From positions 57,389 to 121,388 of the forward strand of contig JAQUXP010000007.1 of assembly GCA_028692395.1 (NCBI GenBank): 64,000 nt of DNA, read 5' to 3'. Source of the DNA: Lachnospiraceae bacterium. GTDB taxonomy: Bacteria; Bacillota; Clostridia; Lachnospirales; Lachnospiraceae. The notes beneath the pieces were generated by a model that worked only from the letters and a program-made list of their open reading frames with translations, ran no database searches and was not told the origin of the DNA. The position numbers were made by a program, and so were the translations under genes. Shown one piece after another: positions 27,106-35,876 of this stretch; the first letter of the stretch is position 1; each line of letters begins with the position of its first letter.

Positions 27106-29439
27106 ATGAGAACATATAAAAAGAAAAGTATCGGTATTCTGCTGGCAGGAATTCTTGCTGCACTGTCTGTGACAGGATGCGGAAGTCCAAAGGGAGGAAC
27201 GTCCCCGGACAGTGCTGCCAGAAGCGGTGAGAAGGTATCAAATACCAGTCAGGCTATGGGACGATATCTGGAGGAAGAGCTTCCTCTTCCCGAAGGCTTG
27301 GATGAGGTGCAGGATCTGATCCTTTTGGATGATGGGAGCTATGAAATTGCAGGCTGTAACAATAGTACGATGCAGTATCTGCGTTATAAGATGACAGATG
27401 GAGCATCCTGGACGGATGTGGGAGTTCCGGAGGCCATCAATTCCGGAGAATTGAATGCAAATGGAGAAAGCCTGACACTTTGTTTGGCCCCGGCGGGAGA
27501 CATTCTGGTAACGGCCAGCTCTTATGATGAGGAACAGGGGAGTCTGACAGAAACCTTTACTTATTTTGATCCACAGGGCCAGAAGCAGCTCCTGGATATA
27601 CAGGTTCCTCAGGACAAAAATCCGGGAAATAATGTTTACAAGGCAAGATTTACCCAAAGCGGGCAGCTTTTTGTACAGGATTATGGCAGGGTGAATTATG
27701 AGATTGACAAGGCAACCGGAGCGATTCTTAAAACCTACGATGCCGATGGTGCAGACATTCTTTTGAGTGCCCCTGCGGGTAACCGCTGGGTGATTGTGAC
27801 GGCGGATCAGGTGCTCTGCTATGACATATCGACCGGAGAAGAGCTGCCAAAGGACAGTGTACTGTCTCAGCAGATCATGGAAAGAAAGGAATCACTGGGT
27901 GATTCCAGCGGCTCTTCCGAAGGAATTCTCTTTGCGGGAGACCAGAAGGATGGACTGTTCTACTGCGACAGGCGTGGTATCTATTATCATGCAGCAGGGG
28001 GAAGTGTCTGTGAGCAGATGGTAGATGGACAGCTGGTCAGTCTTTCCAATCCCACCACGATGCTGCAAAAGCTGTTAAAGTCAGAGGATGATTCCTTTCT
28101 GGTGGAGGCAGTGGATGAAAATATGGTCTGCCGGCTGTTAAAATACACCTATTCTGCCGACACTCCTGCGGTTCCGGCTACGGAGCTGAAGGTATATTCA
28201 CTGGAGGATCATACCTTTTTGCGTCAGGCAATCAATCAGTTCCAGCATGTCAACCCGGATATCTATGTCAATCTGGAGATTGGTGTGACAGGCAAGGATG
28301 CGGTAACCAGAGAAGATGCACTTCGCACACTGAACACAGATATTCTGGCGGGAAATGGACCGGATGTACTGATTCTGGACGGCATGCCCCTGAACAGCTA
28401 TATAGAGAAAAATATGCTCCTTGACATCAGCGATATCCTGCAGAAAATCAGGGAGACGGATGGCGTGTTTGAAAATGTTGCAAATACGTTTCAAAAAGAC
28501 GAAAAGGTCTATGCAATACCTGCAAAATTCGCTGTTCCCATCATTGTGGGAGATGCAGATACGGCAGCATCCGGCAGTACGCTGAAAGCATTCGCTGATC
28601 GGGCAGAGGCCATGCGTGCAAAGGATGGGGAAAAGAATGTATATGAGCGTATTGATGAAAAGATTCTGCTGCAGGAGTTATTTGCTGCGGACTCGGCCGG
28701 ATGGCTGCAGGAGGACGGAAGTATCTCTGAGGTGGAGCTTCAGAATTACCTTACCCAGGCAAAGCGGATCTATGGTACAAACAGCCATGAAGGAGAAGAT
28801 GCCAGCAACAGTTATACCTATGATACATTTCAGGAGTATACCAGTGACAGCATTTCCAATTATATACTGGATACAGTACTGGGAGGAAGTCAGTGTGCCT
28901 TTGGATTGCTGAGCAGTATGCAAAGCTATGCTACAGTGACCTCTGCGACAGACAGCAAACCGGATGCCGGTTTTACCATGGGACTCTTCGGAGGAGAGGT
29001 CAACTCCCACAGCTTTGTGCCATCGGAGATTGTGGGAATCAGCAGTACCACCGGAGAGGAAAAAGCAGCTCGTTCCTTTATCCAGACGATGCTTAGCAGC
29101 GATACGGCAACCAGCGGCAGCTACACCTTTTCCACCAACAAAAAAGCATATGAAAATGCCAAGGTCCAGCCATGGGGCGATGATGAGGGTAATGTCGGGG
29201 GCTATTCTGTCAGCAGCCAGGATGGAACACAGCTGGAGTTTATGATCAGATGGCCCTCACAGGAACATATGGATCAGCTTACAAAGATGCTGGAAAGCCT
29301 GAATCGTCCCTGCATCAATGACGGAATTATCCTGGATATTGTACTGGAGCAGGGCGGGGCCTATCTAAAAGGAGAACAGTCTTTGGAGGATACCAGCAAG
29401 ACGATTCTTCAGAAGATGAATCTGTATCTGGCAGAATAG
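27106..29439 (+). CDS. Large binding lipoprotein: beta-rich N-terminal domain plus CUT1 binding fold
   Basis: The start is the ATG at 27106 after AAAGGAGAATCGT (the track start 27064 lies upstream of the promoter). It is 777 aa, against about 420-480 for ordinary CUT1 binding proteins. Lipoprotein signal ALSVTGCGS. Residues about 50-355 are beta-rich with recurring blade-like units (DGSYEIAG, GDILVTAS, GQLFVQDYG, NRWVIVTADQVLCYD, DGLFYCDRRGIYYH), suggesting a beta-propeller. From about 366 (LKVYSLEDHTFLRQAINQFQHVNPDIYVNLEIGV) a family-1 binding fold follows, with GNGPDVLILDGMPL. It heads an operon with two permeases, an adaptor and a MacB-like protein. The ligand is unknown. Confidence 0.82.
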   Translation: MRTYKKKSIGILLAGILAALSVTGCGSPKGGTSPDSAARSGEKVSNTSQAMGRYLEEELPLPEGLDEVQDLILLDDGSYEIAGCNNSTMQYLRYKMTDGASWTDVGVPEAINSGELNANGESLTLCLAPAGDILVTASSYDEEQGSLTETFTYFDPQGQKQLLDIQVPQDKNPGNNVYKARFTQSGQLFVQDYGRVNYEIDKATGAILKTYDADGADILLSAPAGNRWVIVTADQVLCYDISTGEELPKDSVLSQQIMERKESLGDSSGSSEGILFAGDQKDGLFYCDRRGIYYHAAGGSVCEQMVDGQLVSLSNPTTMLQKLLKSEDDSFLVEAVDENMVCRLLKYTYSADTPAVPATELKVYSLEDHTFLRQAINQFQHVNPDIYVNLEIGVTGKDAVTREDALRTLNTDILAGNGPDVLILDGMPLNSYIEKNMLLDISDILQKIRETDGVFENVANTFQKDEKVYAIPAKFAVPIIVGDADTAASGSTLKAFADRAEAMRAKDGEKNVYERIDEKILLQELFAADSAGWLQEDGSISEVELQNYLTQAKRIYGTNSHEGEDASNSYTYDTFQEYTSDSISNYILDTVLGGSQCAFGLLSSMQSYATVTSATDSKPDAGFTMGLFGGEVNSHSFVPSEIVGISSTTGEEKAARSFIQTMLSSDTATSGSYTFSTNKKAYENAKVQPWGDDEGNVGGYSVSSQDGTQLEFMIRWPSQEHMDQLTKMLESLNRPCINDGIILDIVLEQGGAYLKGEQSLEDTSKTILQKMNLYLAE

Positions 29440-29464
29440 AAAATCGTACGGCTGAAAGGATATT

Positions 29465-30331
29465 ATGAGAAAAAACAGAAAAAAGAACGGATATCAGGGA
29501 CTTTTGTTTCTGCTGCCGAGTCTGCTGGGGGTCGGTATCTTCGTACTGACCCCTTATCTGGATGTTGTGCGCCGCTCTTTTACTTCAGCGATTGGTCAAA
29601 ACTTCACAGGGTTGGAGAATTATCGGAAAATCTTTGAGAATACAGCATTCCAGCTGGCCTGTAGCAATACGCTGCGCTTTGTGGCGGTCTGCATTCCCCT
29701 GCTTTTACTGCTCTCCTTACTACTTGCACTTTTGCTGCAGCGGCTGGGGAAGAAGGGGCAGTGGTTCAAACAGTGTTTTCTTTTTCCTATGGCGATTCCG
29801 GTGGCATCCGTGGTGCTGTTGTGGAGGATACTTTTTGATCGCCATGGTATGGTAAATGCGCTGCTGAACGATGTGGGATTCGCAGGCAGAGACTGGATGA
29901 ATTCCTCCAGTGCATTTGGAGTGCTGGTTTTCAGTTATATCTGGAAAAATCTGGGCTATGATATTGTGCTGATGCTGGCAGGACTTTCTTCCATATCCAC
30001 AGATATTTATGAGGCGGCACGGGTGGATGGCGCCGGAGAATGGAGAATCTTTCACAGCATTACGCTGCCGAATCTTCTTCCGTCCCTCTACACCATCACG
30101 GTACTTTCCCTGCTGAATTCCTTCAAGGTATTCCGGGAGGCTTATCTGGTGGCCGGAAATTATCCGGATGACAGCATGTATCTGCTGCAGCATCTGTTCA
30201 ATAACTGGTTTCGGGAGCTTTCGATGGATAAGATGGCAGCGGGAGCAGTGGTGATGACGCTGGTGATCTTTCTGGTGGTTTTGATTCTCACCAAAACGTG
30301 GGGAAAGGAGGGGCATGGCGATGGAACATAA
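29465..30331 (+). CDS. Sugar ABC transporter permease (MalF/UgpA type)
   Basis: It is 288 aa with six predicted helices and coupling loop DIYEAARVDGAGEWRIFHSITLPNLL. GAAAGGA precedes the ATG. It overlaps the next permease by 17 nt. No ATPase is encoded in the operon. Confidence 0.9.
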   Translation: MRKNRKKNGYQGLLFLLPSLLGVGIFVLTPYLDVVRRSFTSAIGQNFTGLENYRKIFENTAFQLACSNTLRFVAVCIPLLLLLSLLLALLLQRLGKKGQWFKQCFLFPMAIPVASVVLLWRILFDRHGMVNALLNDVGFAGRDWMNSSSAFGVLVFSYIWKNLGYDIVLMLAGLSSISTDIYEAARVDGAGEWRIFHSITLPNLLPSLYTITVLSLLNSFKVFREAYLVAGNYPDDSMYLLQHLFNNWFRELSMDKMAAGAVVMTLVIFLVVLILTKTWGKEGHGDGT

Positions 30332-31172
30332 AAGAAAACACTGGATAGGACTTTTACTTTTGCTGCCCTTATGCTTTCTCGCCTGCTATCCGGTGTGGTT
30401 TTTATGCAGTGGTTCTTTGATGGGTTCTGTTCAGCTGAAAGATGCCCTCGCACCGGTACTTGGAAGCCGGGAGGGCTATGTTTCCTTTCCAGTGATGCCG
30501 CTGTATCCTACTTTGCGGCACTATGTGGCATTACTGCTGGACTCACCGGAGTTCTTTCAGATGTTCTGGAATTCTGTGAGGTTTGCGGGAGGCATCCTTC
30601 TTGGACAGCTGTGTGTAAGTGTTCCTGCGGCATGGGGATTCGCCCGCTTTGAATTCCTGGGAAAGCGGGCATTATTCCTGCTGTATCTGGTGCTGATGAT
30701 GATGCCCTTTCAGGTTACGATGCTGTCCGGGTATCTCGTGCTTGATACTTTGAAGCTTTTGGATACCCGGTGGGCGATTATTCTTCCCGGTGTGTTCTCG
30801 ACTTTCCCGGTATTTTTGATGTATCGTTTTTTTGAGGGGATTCCCGAAGCGCTAATTGAATCAGCAAAGCTGGATGGAGCAGGCAGCTGGCAGATCTTTC
30901 TCAGGGTAGGACTGCCTCTTGGGTCTTCCGGGATTCTTTCAGCTATGGTGCTGGGATTTCTGGAATATTGGAATCTGATAGAACAGCCACTTACCTATCT
31001 GAAGGATAAAACCTTATGGCCCCTGTCCTTGTATCTTCCGCAGATTGGACTGGAACAGGCCCCGGAAGCCTTCGTATCCTCTGTGGCGGCACTGATTCCG
31101 GCCTTTCTGGTGTTCCTGGCAGGAAGAGATTATCTGGAACAGGGGATCGTGGCGGCGGCGATCAAGGAGTAG
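30315..31172 (+). CDS. Sugar ABC transporter permease (MalG/UgpE type)
   Basis: It is 285 aa, starting at an ATG behind AAAGGAGGGGC inside the previous gene. Six predicted helices and coupling loop ALIESAKLDGAGSWQIFLRVGLPLG; the C-terminus EQGIVAAAIKE replaces the usual GAVKG. The adaptor gene starts 2 nt after its stop, so importer and adaptor appear to be one unit. Confidence 0.88.
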   Translation: MAMEHKRKHWIGLLLLLPLCFLACYPVWFLCSGSLMGSVQLKDALAPVLGSREGYVSFPVMPLYPTLRHYVALLLDSPEFFQMFWNSVRFAGGILLGQLCVSVPAAWGFARFEFLGKRALFLLYLVLMMMPFQVTMLSGYLVLDTLKLLDTRWAIILPGVFSTFPVFLMYRFFEGIPEALIESAKLDGAGSWQIFLRVGLPLGSSGILSAMVLGFLEYWNLIEQPLTYLKDKTLWPLSLYLPQIGLEQAPEAFVSSVAALIPAFLVFLAGRDYLEQGIVAAAIKE

Positions 31173-31174
31173 GT

Positions 31175-32830
31175 ATGGAAAAGGTGCACAGGGAGAAAGG
31201 TGTTGTTGGAAAGATGAGAATTGTGCTTAATAAGATGAAGACTTTTTTTGAAGGGATAAAACCGGCAGCTGGTTTTTTGGAGAAGAACCATCTGGCGGGA
31301 GCATTTGTACTGTTCCTTTGTATGATGCTGGGGTTTACAGTGATTTCCAGAGCTGCAGCAAGCTTTACGGTGCCCCAGGTGACGGTGGTGAAACCCGCAG
31401 CAAAGGTGATTGAGCACCGGGTTTCGGCTGACGGGAAGGTGGAGCAGAATCTGGAGCGGGCTGTATTTACCGAGAAAAATCAGATTGTGGAGCAGGTGTG
31501 TGTCCGTGAGGGGCAGCAGGTGGCAGCGCAGGATGTGCTTTTTACTCTGAATCTGGATCAGCTGAAAAAGTCTGTTGAGGATCTGAAAAAGGAGATTGAA
31601 AAGCTTCAGCTTGGCAGTCAGGATGCTCTCAGTGATGCGCAGGTGGCAGCCAGACAGAAGGAAAATGCCAGTGCGAGAGCCAGAGAGGATTATAACACGG
31701 CAGCCCAGTCTGGCGATCAGGCGGCAGCCTTTGCACTGGAGGAGCTGAATCGTGCGGAGGATTCCCTGAATCAGTTTTATAACAGGACTGCTTCTGCTGG
31801 GGAAGGGGAGGATGCCCTCCTGCAGCAGCTGAATCAGGAGTGCGAGAAAAAGGCAGAAGCGTTGAGTGATGCCCAGGCGGCCCTTTCCCAGCTTTCATCC
31901 GATGCCACGCAGGAAGAGCGGGATGCCTGTGAGGGACAGGTATCAGATGCTCAGGGGGACTTGTCCCAGGCCCAGGCGGCCAGGGAGGCTTACCAGCAGC
32001 AAAAGGATGCCCAGGCTCAGACGGATATGGACACCCAGGAGGCACAGCTAAAGGCAGATGTGGCGGCAAAGAAATATGCGTATGAAGAGGCGCTTCGCAC
32101 CAGGGAAAAGAGTCTTGTGGCAGCAAAACGTGCGATTCAGGATGCAGATGCAGCTTCGGCAAGCGACAGTACAGTGACCTCCAATCAACTGGATATTGAT
32201 ACGAAGCAGAAGGCTTTGGAGGAGCTGCAGAAGGTTTTGGATCAGGAAGGAAAGGTGACGGCAGGCACCGATGGTGTAGTGACAAAGCTGAATATAGAGA
32301 CAGGGGGACTGACAGCCGAGACGTCAGCAGTTACCCTGGCAGATCTCTCCTCGGGCACGACATTTACAGCTCAGATCACAAAAGAAGATGGAAAATATGT
32401 GAGTACCGGGTCGGAGGTAACCCTGAAGTCTTCCGTGGGAGGGCAGGAAGTGAAGGGACTGCAGGTGACCTCTGTTTTGCCGGATGAAAAGGAGGAGACG
32501 CTGCTGGACGTGACGGTGGCCCTTCCGCCTGGCAGTCTGTCCATCGGAACCACAGCATCTATGGTGGTTTCGCAGAAGTCCCAAAGCTATCCCGTCTGTA
32601 TTCCCATCCAGGCACTGCATCAGGATCATAATCAGTATTATGTGCTGATCCTGCAGGAGCAGGAGGGCGTGCTGGGAACAGCCTATATATCAAAGCGCAT
32701 GGAGGTGACTGTGCTGGAAAAGAATACGGAGTATGCAGCTTTGCAGGAGGGAAGTATTACCACAGCAAATGATGTGATTCAAAGTGCAGACCGGGAGGTT
32801 TCGGCAGGAGGGACGGTGCGTCTTGCTTAA
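31175..32830 (+). CDS. HlyD/MacA/YknX-like membrane-fusion adaptor
   Basis: Extracytoplasmic adaptor of the type that partners MacB-like ABC exporters. The ATG at 31175 is the credible start (the track ORF begins 159 nt earlier inside the permease), giving 551 aa. One N-terminal membrane helix (AFVLFLCMMLGFTVIS, about 40-60), a lipoyl-like half (ENQ-type AVFTEKNQIVEQVCVREGQQVAAQDVLFTLN), an alpha-helical coiled coil (about 125-360, rich in Ala/Gln/Glu), the second lipoyl half (GTDGVVTKLNIETGGLTAE), then beta-barrel and membrane-proximal domains. It is unusual within an importer operon. Confidence 0.85.
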   Translation: MEKVHREKGVVGKMRIVLNKMKTFFEGIKPAAGFLEKNHLAGAFVLFLCMMLGFTVISRAAASFTVPQVTVVKPAAKVIEHRVSADGKVEQNLERAVFTEKNQIVEQVCVREGQQVAAQDVLFTLNLDQLKKSVEDLKKEIEKLQLGSQDALSDAQVAARQKENASARAREDYNTAAQSGDQAAAFALEELNRAEDSLNQFYNRTASAGEGEDALLQQLNQECEKKAEALSDAQAALSQLSSDATQEERDACEGQVSDAQGDLSQAQAAREAYQQQKDAQAQTDMDTQEAQLKADVAAKKYAYEEALRTREKSLVAAKRAIQDADAASASDSTVTSNQLDIDTKQKALEELQKVLDQEGKVTAGTDGVVTKLNIETGGLTAETSAVTLADLSSGTTFTAQITKEDGKYVSTGSEVTLKSSVGGQEVKGLQVTSVLPDEKEETLLDVTVALPPGSLSIGTTASMVVSQKSQSYPVCIPIQALHQDHNQYYVLILQEQEGVLGTAYISKRMEVTVLEKNTEYAALQEGSITTANDVIQSADREVSAGGTVRLA

Positions 32831-33836
32831 AGACAGAAGAAATGATGTTTTTCGAATTCTATGTATACTGGTGTGTCTGTTCCTGTTTCAGCTTATGGCT
32901 CTGAACATGTGGAAAATGCCGGAAGAGAACAGAAGAGTCTCTGCCCAAAAGGATCAGGGATATTGGACCCAGGCGGAGATTCTGGCACTTTGGCAGGCAG
33001 AGCAGGGGCAGGAGACTCCCAGTGCATTTACCGTATGGGGGCAGCAAGATGCCACAGAGATCCAAAGCGTGGATCTGGAAAGGACGGTACGTGGGGATGT
33101 GCTGGAGCTTATGGGAGACAGCAGCCGGGTGGTCACGGATCCGGAAGTACTCATGGACGGAGATAAGAAGGGCTGTCTGATCGGAGAACAGCTTGCAAAA
33201 AAGCTGTTTGGAAGCCGGGAGGTGACGGGTCTGGAAGTAAACTGTGAAGAGCGGATACTGAAGATTCAGGGCGTGCTGAAGGAATATCCGGATATCCTGG
33301 TGGTACAGTGGGATGGAACGGGGGACTCCTGTCTTTGCCGGGTGAATCTTCTGAATCCGGCAGAGGAAGAGCTTGCAGGATTTCTGATGCGAAACAATAT
33401 TGACGCAACCCGGATCGAGGATTTTTTTTTATATGACGGGATTCGAATCTGTGGTGAATTACTGCCTCTGTCCTGTTTTATCTGGATGCTTTTGAAGGTT
33501 TTGAAAAGATGGAGAAGCGGATGGAGGAATCCTCTGGTTCTGGTGCTTGTTTTGACCGGTGTGGCGGCAGCAACAGGGGTCTTCTTTTGGTGTTTTCCGC
33601 TTCGGCTGAGCCTGTTTCGTGACTTTATGCCTGCAAAGTGGTCCGAATTCTCCTACTATGGAACCTATCTGCAGAACAAGGGTGCGGCTTTTTGGAGACT
33701 TTGCAGTATGAAAAAGACGGCGGCAGATCAGCCACTTCTGATATTGGCAGGAAAGATGCTGCTCTTTGCGGTTTGTGGCGAAGTGAGTCTTTACGGGGCG
33801 GTGCATCATAACATAAAAAAATACAAGAAATCATAA
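32823..33836 (+). CDS. MacB-like membrane protein (periplasmic-core domain, 1+3 helices), no ATPase
   Basis: Not a family I can name with certainty. The best start is TTG at 32823 after GCAGGAGGGACGG, overlapping the adaptor end, giving 337 aa. One N-terminal helix (RILCILVCLFLFQLMAL), an extracellular domain of about 165 residues, then three helices (LLPLSCFIWMLLKVL, PLVLVLVLTGVAAATGVFFW, LLILAGKMLLFAVCGEVSLYG). The extracellular part contains CLIGEQLAKKLFGSREVTGLEVNCEERILKIQGVLKE, which resembles the MacB core pattern (G..LAKKLFG...G..V......F.V.GV). The 1+3 topology is also that of MacB/FtsX-type permeases. Last gene of the operon; no ATPase is nearby. Confidence 0.6.
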   Translation: MLKDRRNDVFRILCILVCLFLFQLMALNMWKMPEENRRVSAQKDQGYWTQAEILALWQAEQGQETPSAFTVWGQQDATEIQSVDLERTVRGDVLELMGDSSRVVTDPEVLMDGDKKGCLIGEQLAKKLFGSREVTGLEVNCEERILKIQGVLKEYPDILVVQWDGTGDSCLCRVNLLNPAEEELAGFLMRNNIDATRIEDFFLYDGIRICGELLPLSCFIWMLLKVLKRWRSGWRNPLVLVLVLTGVAAATGVFFWCFPLRLSLFRDFMPAKWSEFSYYGTYLQNKGAAFWRLCSMKKTAADQPLLILAGKMLLFAVCGEVSLYGAVHHNIKKYKKS

Positions 33837-33942
33837 TCTGATTCATGTTCGGGCCGATTCTTCCCCTTCCCGGGGATATGGCCAGCTGAATATCCGACAG
33901 AAAATAAGAATATCCTTTATTTATTTCCCTCTGGTGATTTTC

Positions 33943-33948
33943 TATAAT
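33943..33948 (+). promoter_or_regulatory. -10 box of the LplB/YtcP importer operon
   Basis: TATAAT about 50 nt upstream of the first permease, with no good -35 at 17 nt. The promoter would suit activation, for example by the YesN-type regulator at 49617. The 161-nt gap also holds a short CCCC/GGGG hairpin near 33862. Confidence 0.45.
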
Positions 33949-33997
33949 AATCTCATAAAGGTTAACCGATATAGCATAGAAAAGAAGGAGGTTTATT

Positions 33998-34924
33998 ATG
34001 CGAAAGACACCAGGTGTAAGTGGTGGAGTCAGAAAAAAGATGCCAGAGGGGAAAAAGTTTTTTCTTGCGTCAATTCCTTTTCTGATTTTGGTTTTCGCAT
34101 TTGCTTATGTCCCGCTGATGGGATGGGCATATGCATTTTTTGACTATCATCCGGGAATGTCTCTGTTTGACTGTGATTTTGTGGGGTTAAAGACCTTCGC
34201 AAAGATATGGGCAAACAAGGAGGAGCTGTTCCGTGTTATGAGAAATACCCTTGCGTTGAGTTTTTTCAGTATTCTGGGAATGCCACTGGCAGTTATCTTT
34301 GCCGTTATGCTTAATGAGATTAAAAGTTCTAAATTTCGTAAGCTGGTACAGACTACTACAACACTTCCAAACTTTATCAGCTGGATTGTAGTATTTACAC
34401 TGGCATTCGCCATGTTTTCCACCGACGGTATGGTGGCAGGCGTCTTCCGGGCAATCGGAGTGGACAAGGTTGTCAATTTCCTGGGCGATAACAAGCATGC
34501 CTGGCTGTTCCAGTGGTCGCTGGCAACGTGGAAATGCCTTGGCTGGAGTGCAATTATCTATATTGCAACCATAGCTGGAATTGACAGTGAACTTTATGAT
34601 GCGGCGCACGTAGATGGTGCAAACCGCATGCAGACCATACGGCATATTACGATTCCGGGACTGTATTCTACGTTCTTTGTTCAGATGCTGCTGGCAATCA
34701 GTAACATGCTGAGTAATGGATTTGAACAGTACTTCGTCTTCTACAATCCACTGACAGCGGACAAGATCGAAGTCCTCGACTACTATGTGTATAAGATCGG
34801 AGTTCTGACCAACGACTATCCGCAGTCCATCGCACTTGGCATGGCAAAAACGGTGATATCCGTCATCCTTTTGTTCTCGGCAAACCAGTTGTCCAAGCGG
34901 GTACGCGGTGAATCGATCGTATAG
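33998..34924 (+). CDS. ABC transporter permease, LplB type
   Basis: Membrane subunit of an oligosaccharide importer of the LplB/LplC/LplA class, typically controlled by YesM/YesN systems. It is 308 aa: polar N-terminus with KKMPEGKKFFLASIPFLILVFAFAYVPLMGWAYAF, six helices, and coupling loop ELYDAAHVDGANRMQTIRHITIPGL. AAGAAGGAGG precedes the ATG. The partner permease follows 12 nt later. Confidence 0.92.
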   Translation: MRKTPGVSGGVRKKMPEGKKFFLASIPFLILVFAFAYVPLMGWAYAFFDYHPGMSLFDCDFVGLKTFAKIWANKEELFRVMRNTLALSFFSILGMPLAVIFAVMLNEIKSSKFRKLVQTTTTLPNFISWIVVFTLAFAMFSTDGMVAGVFRAIGVDKVVNFLGDNKHAWLFQWSLATWKCLGWSAIIYIATIAGIDSELYDAAHVDGANRMQTIRHITIPGLYSTFFVQMLLAISNMLSNGFEQYFVFYNPLTADKIEVLDYYVYKIGVLTNDYPQSIALGMAKTVISVILLFSANQLSKRVRGESIV

Positions 34925-34936
34925 GAGGAGCAGGAA

Positions 34937-35824
34937 ATGAAAATCAAAAAAACAAAGGCGGAAAGAGCGGGAGATATTGTGATTTATATTATCAGTGCGC
35001 TGCTCATGATTGTCTGTATCTATCCGTTTTATTATGTTATCATTTATTCAATCAGTGATCCGGCAGAAGCGGCAAAAGGAATCTTTCTTTTGCCAAGGGG
35101 ACTGGACCTTAGCACCTATCAGGGAATTATTAAGCTGAATGATATTCCCGGAGCGTATCTGGTATCAATCCTTCGAACCTTTTTTGGAACGGGGCTTACT
35201 ATTATATGTTCTTCCTTTTTTGCTTATCTGGTCACGAACCAGAAGATGTATTTTCGTAAATTTGTCTATCGATTTGTAATTATCACCATGTACATCAATG
35301 CCGGACTGATTCCCTGGTATATGACCATGAAGTTCTACGGGTTCCAGAATAACTTTTTACTTTACATTATTCCGGGAGCGGTGTGTGCCTATTATGTAAT
35401 TCTGCTGAAGACTTATATGGAGTCACTGCCCAAAGAGCTTGAGGAGTCGGCAAAGATCGATGGTGCGGGAATGTTTACAATCTTCGGAAGAATCGTATTC
35501 CCGCTTTCCAAGCCGATTCTTGCTACTGTCGGAGTCTTCTCCATGGTAGGACAGTGGAATCAATGGCAGGATAACTACTTCCTTGTAACGGATGCAAAGC
35601 TGCAGACACTGCAGATGGTATTATATAATTATCTGAACCAGGCAAACAGGTTTCAGAGTATGTCCAGTAATGCAATCGATGCATCGGCAGTGACGAGCTC
35701 GATTACACCATCTTCCATAAAGATGTGTATCACAGTGCTGGTAGTTTTTCCGATTATGTGTGTGTACCCGTTCCTTCAGAGATATTTTGAAAAAGGTATT
35801 ATGATGGGAGCTGTTAAGGGGTAA
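34937..35824 (+). CDS. ABC transporter permease, YtcP/LplC type
   Basis: It is 295 aa with six predicted helices, coupling loop ELEESAKIDGAGMFTIFGRIVFPLS and the family's C-terminus YFEKGIMMGAVKG. TAGGAGGAGCAGG precedes the ATG. It precedes its binding protein. Confidence 0.92.
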   Translation: MKIKKTKAERAGDIVIYIISALLMIVCIYPFYYVIIYSISDPAEAAKGIFLLPRGLDLSTYQGIIKLNDIPGAYLVSILRTFFGTGLTIICSSFFAYLVTNQKMYFRKFVYRFVIITMYINAGLIPWYMTMKFYGFQNNFLLYIIPGAVCAYYVILLKTYMESLPKELEESAKIDGAGMFTIFGRIVFPLSKPILATVGVFSMVGQWNQWQDNYFLVTDAKLQTLQMVLYNYLNQANRFQSMSSNAIDASAVTSSITPSSIKMCITVLVVFPIMCVYPFLQRYFEKGIMMGAVKG

Positions 35825-35876
35825 TACAGACCCTGGGGTCTGCAAAATATAAGAATAAACAATGGGAGGAATTTTC

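Noticed and set aside
31629-32285. 218-aa Pro/His-rich ORF on the minus strand
   Set aside because: Product of reading the Ala/Gln-rich coiled-coil of the adaptor backwards.
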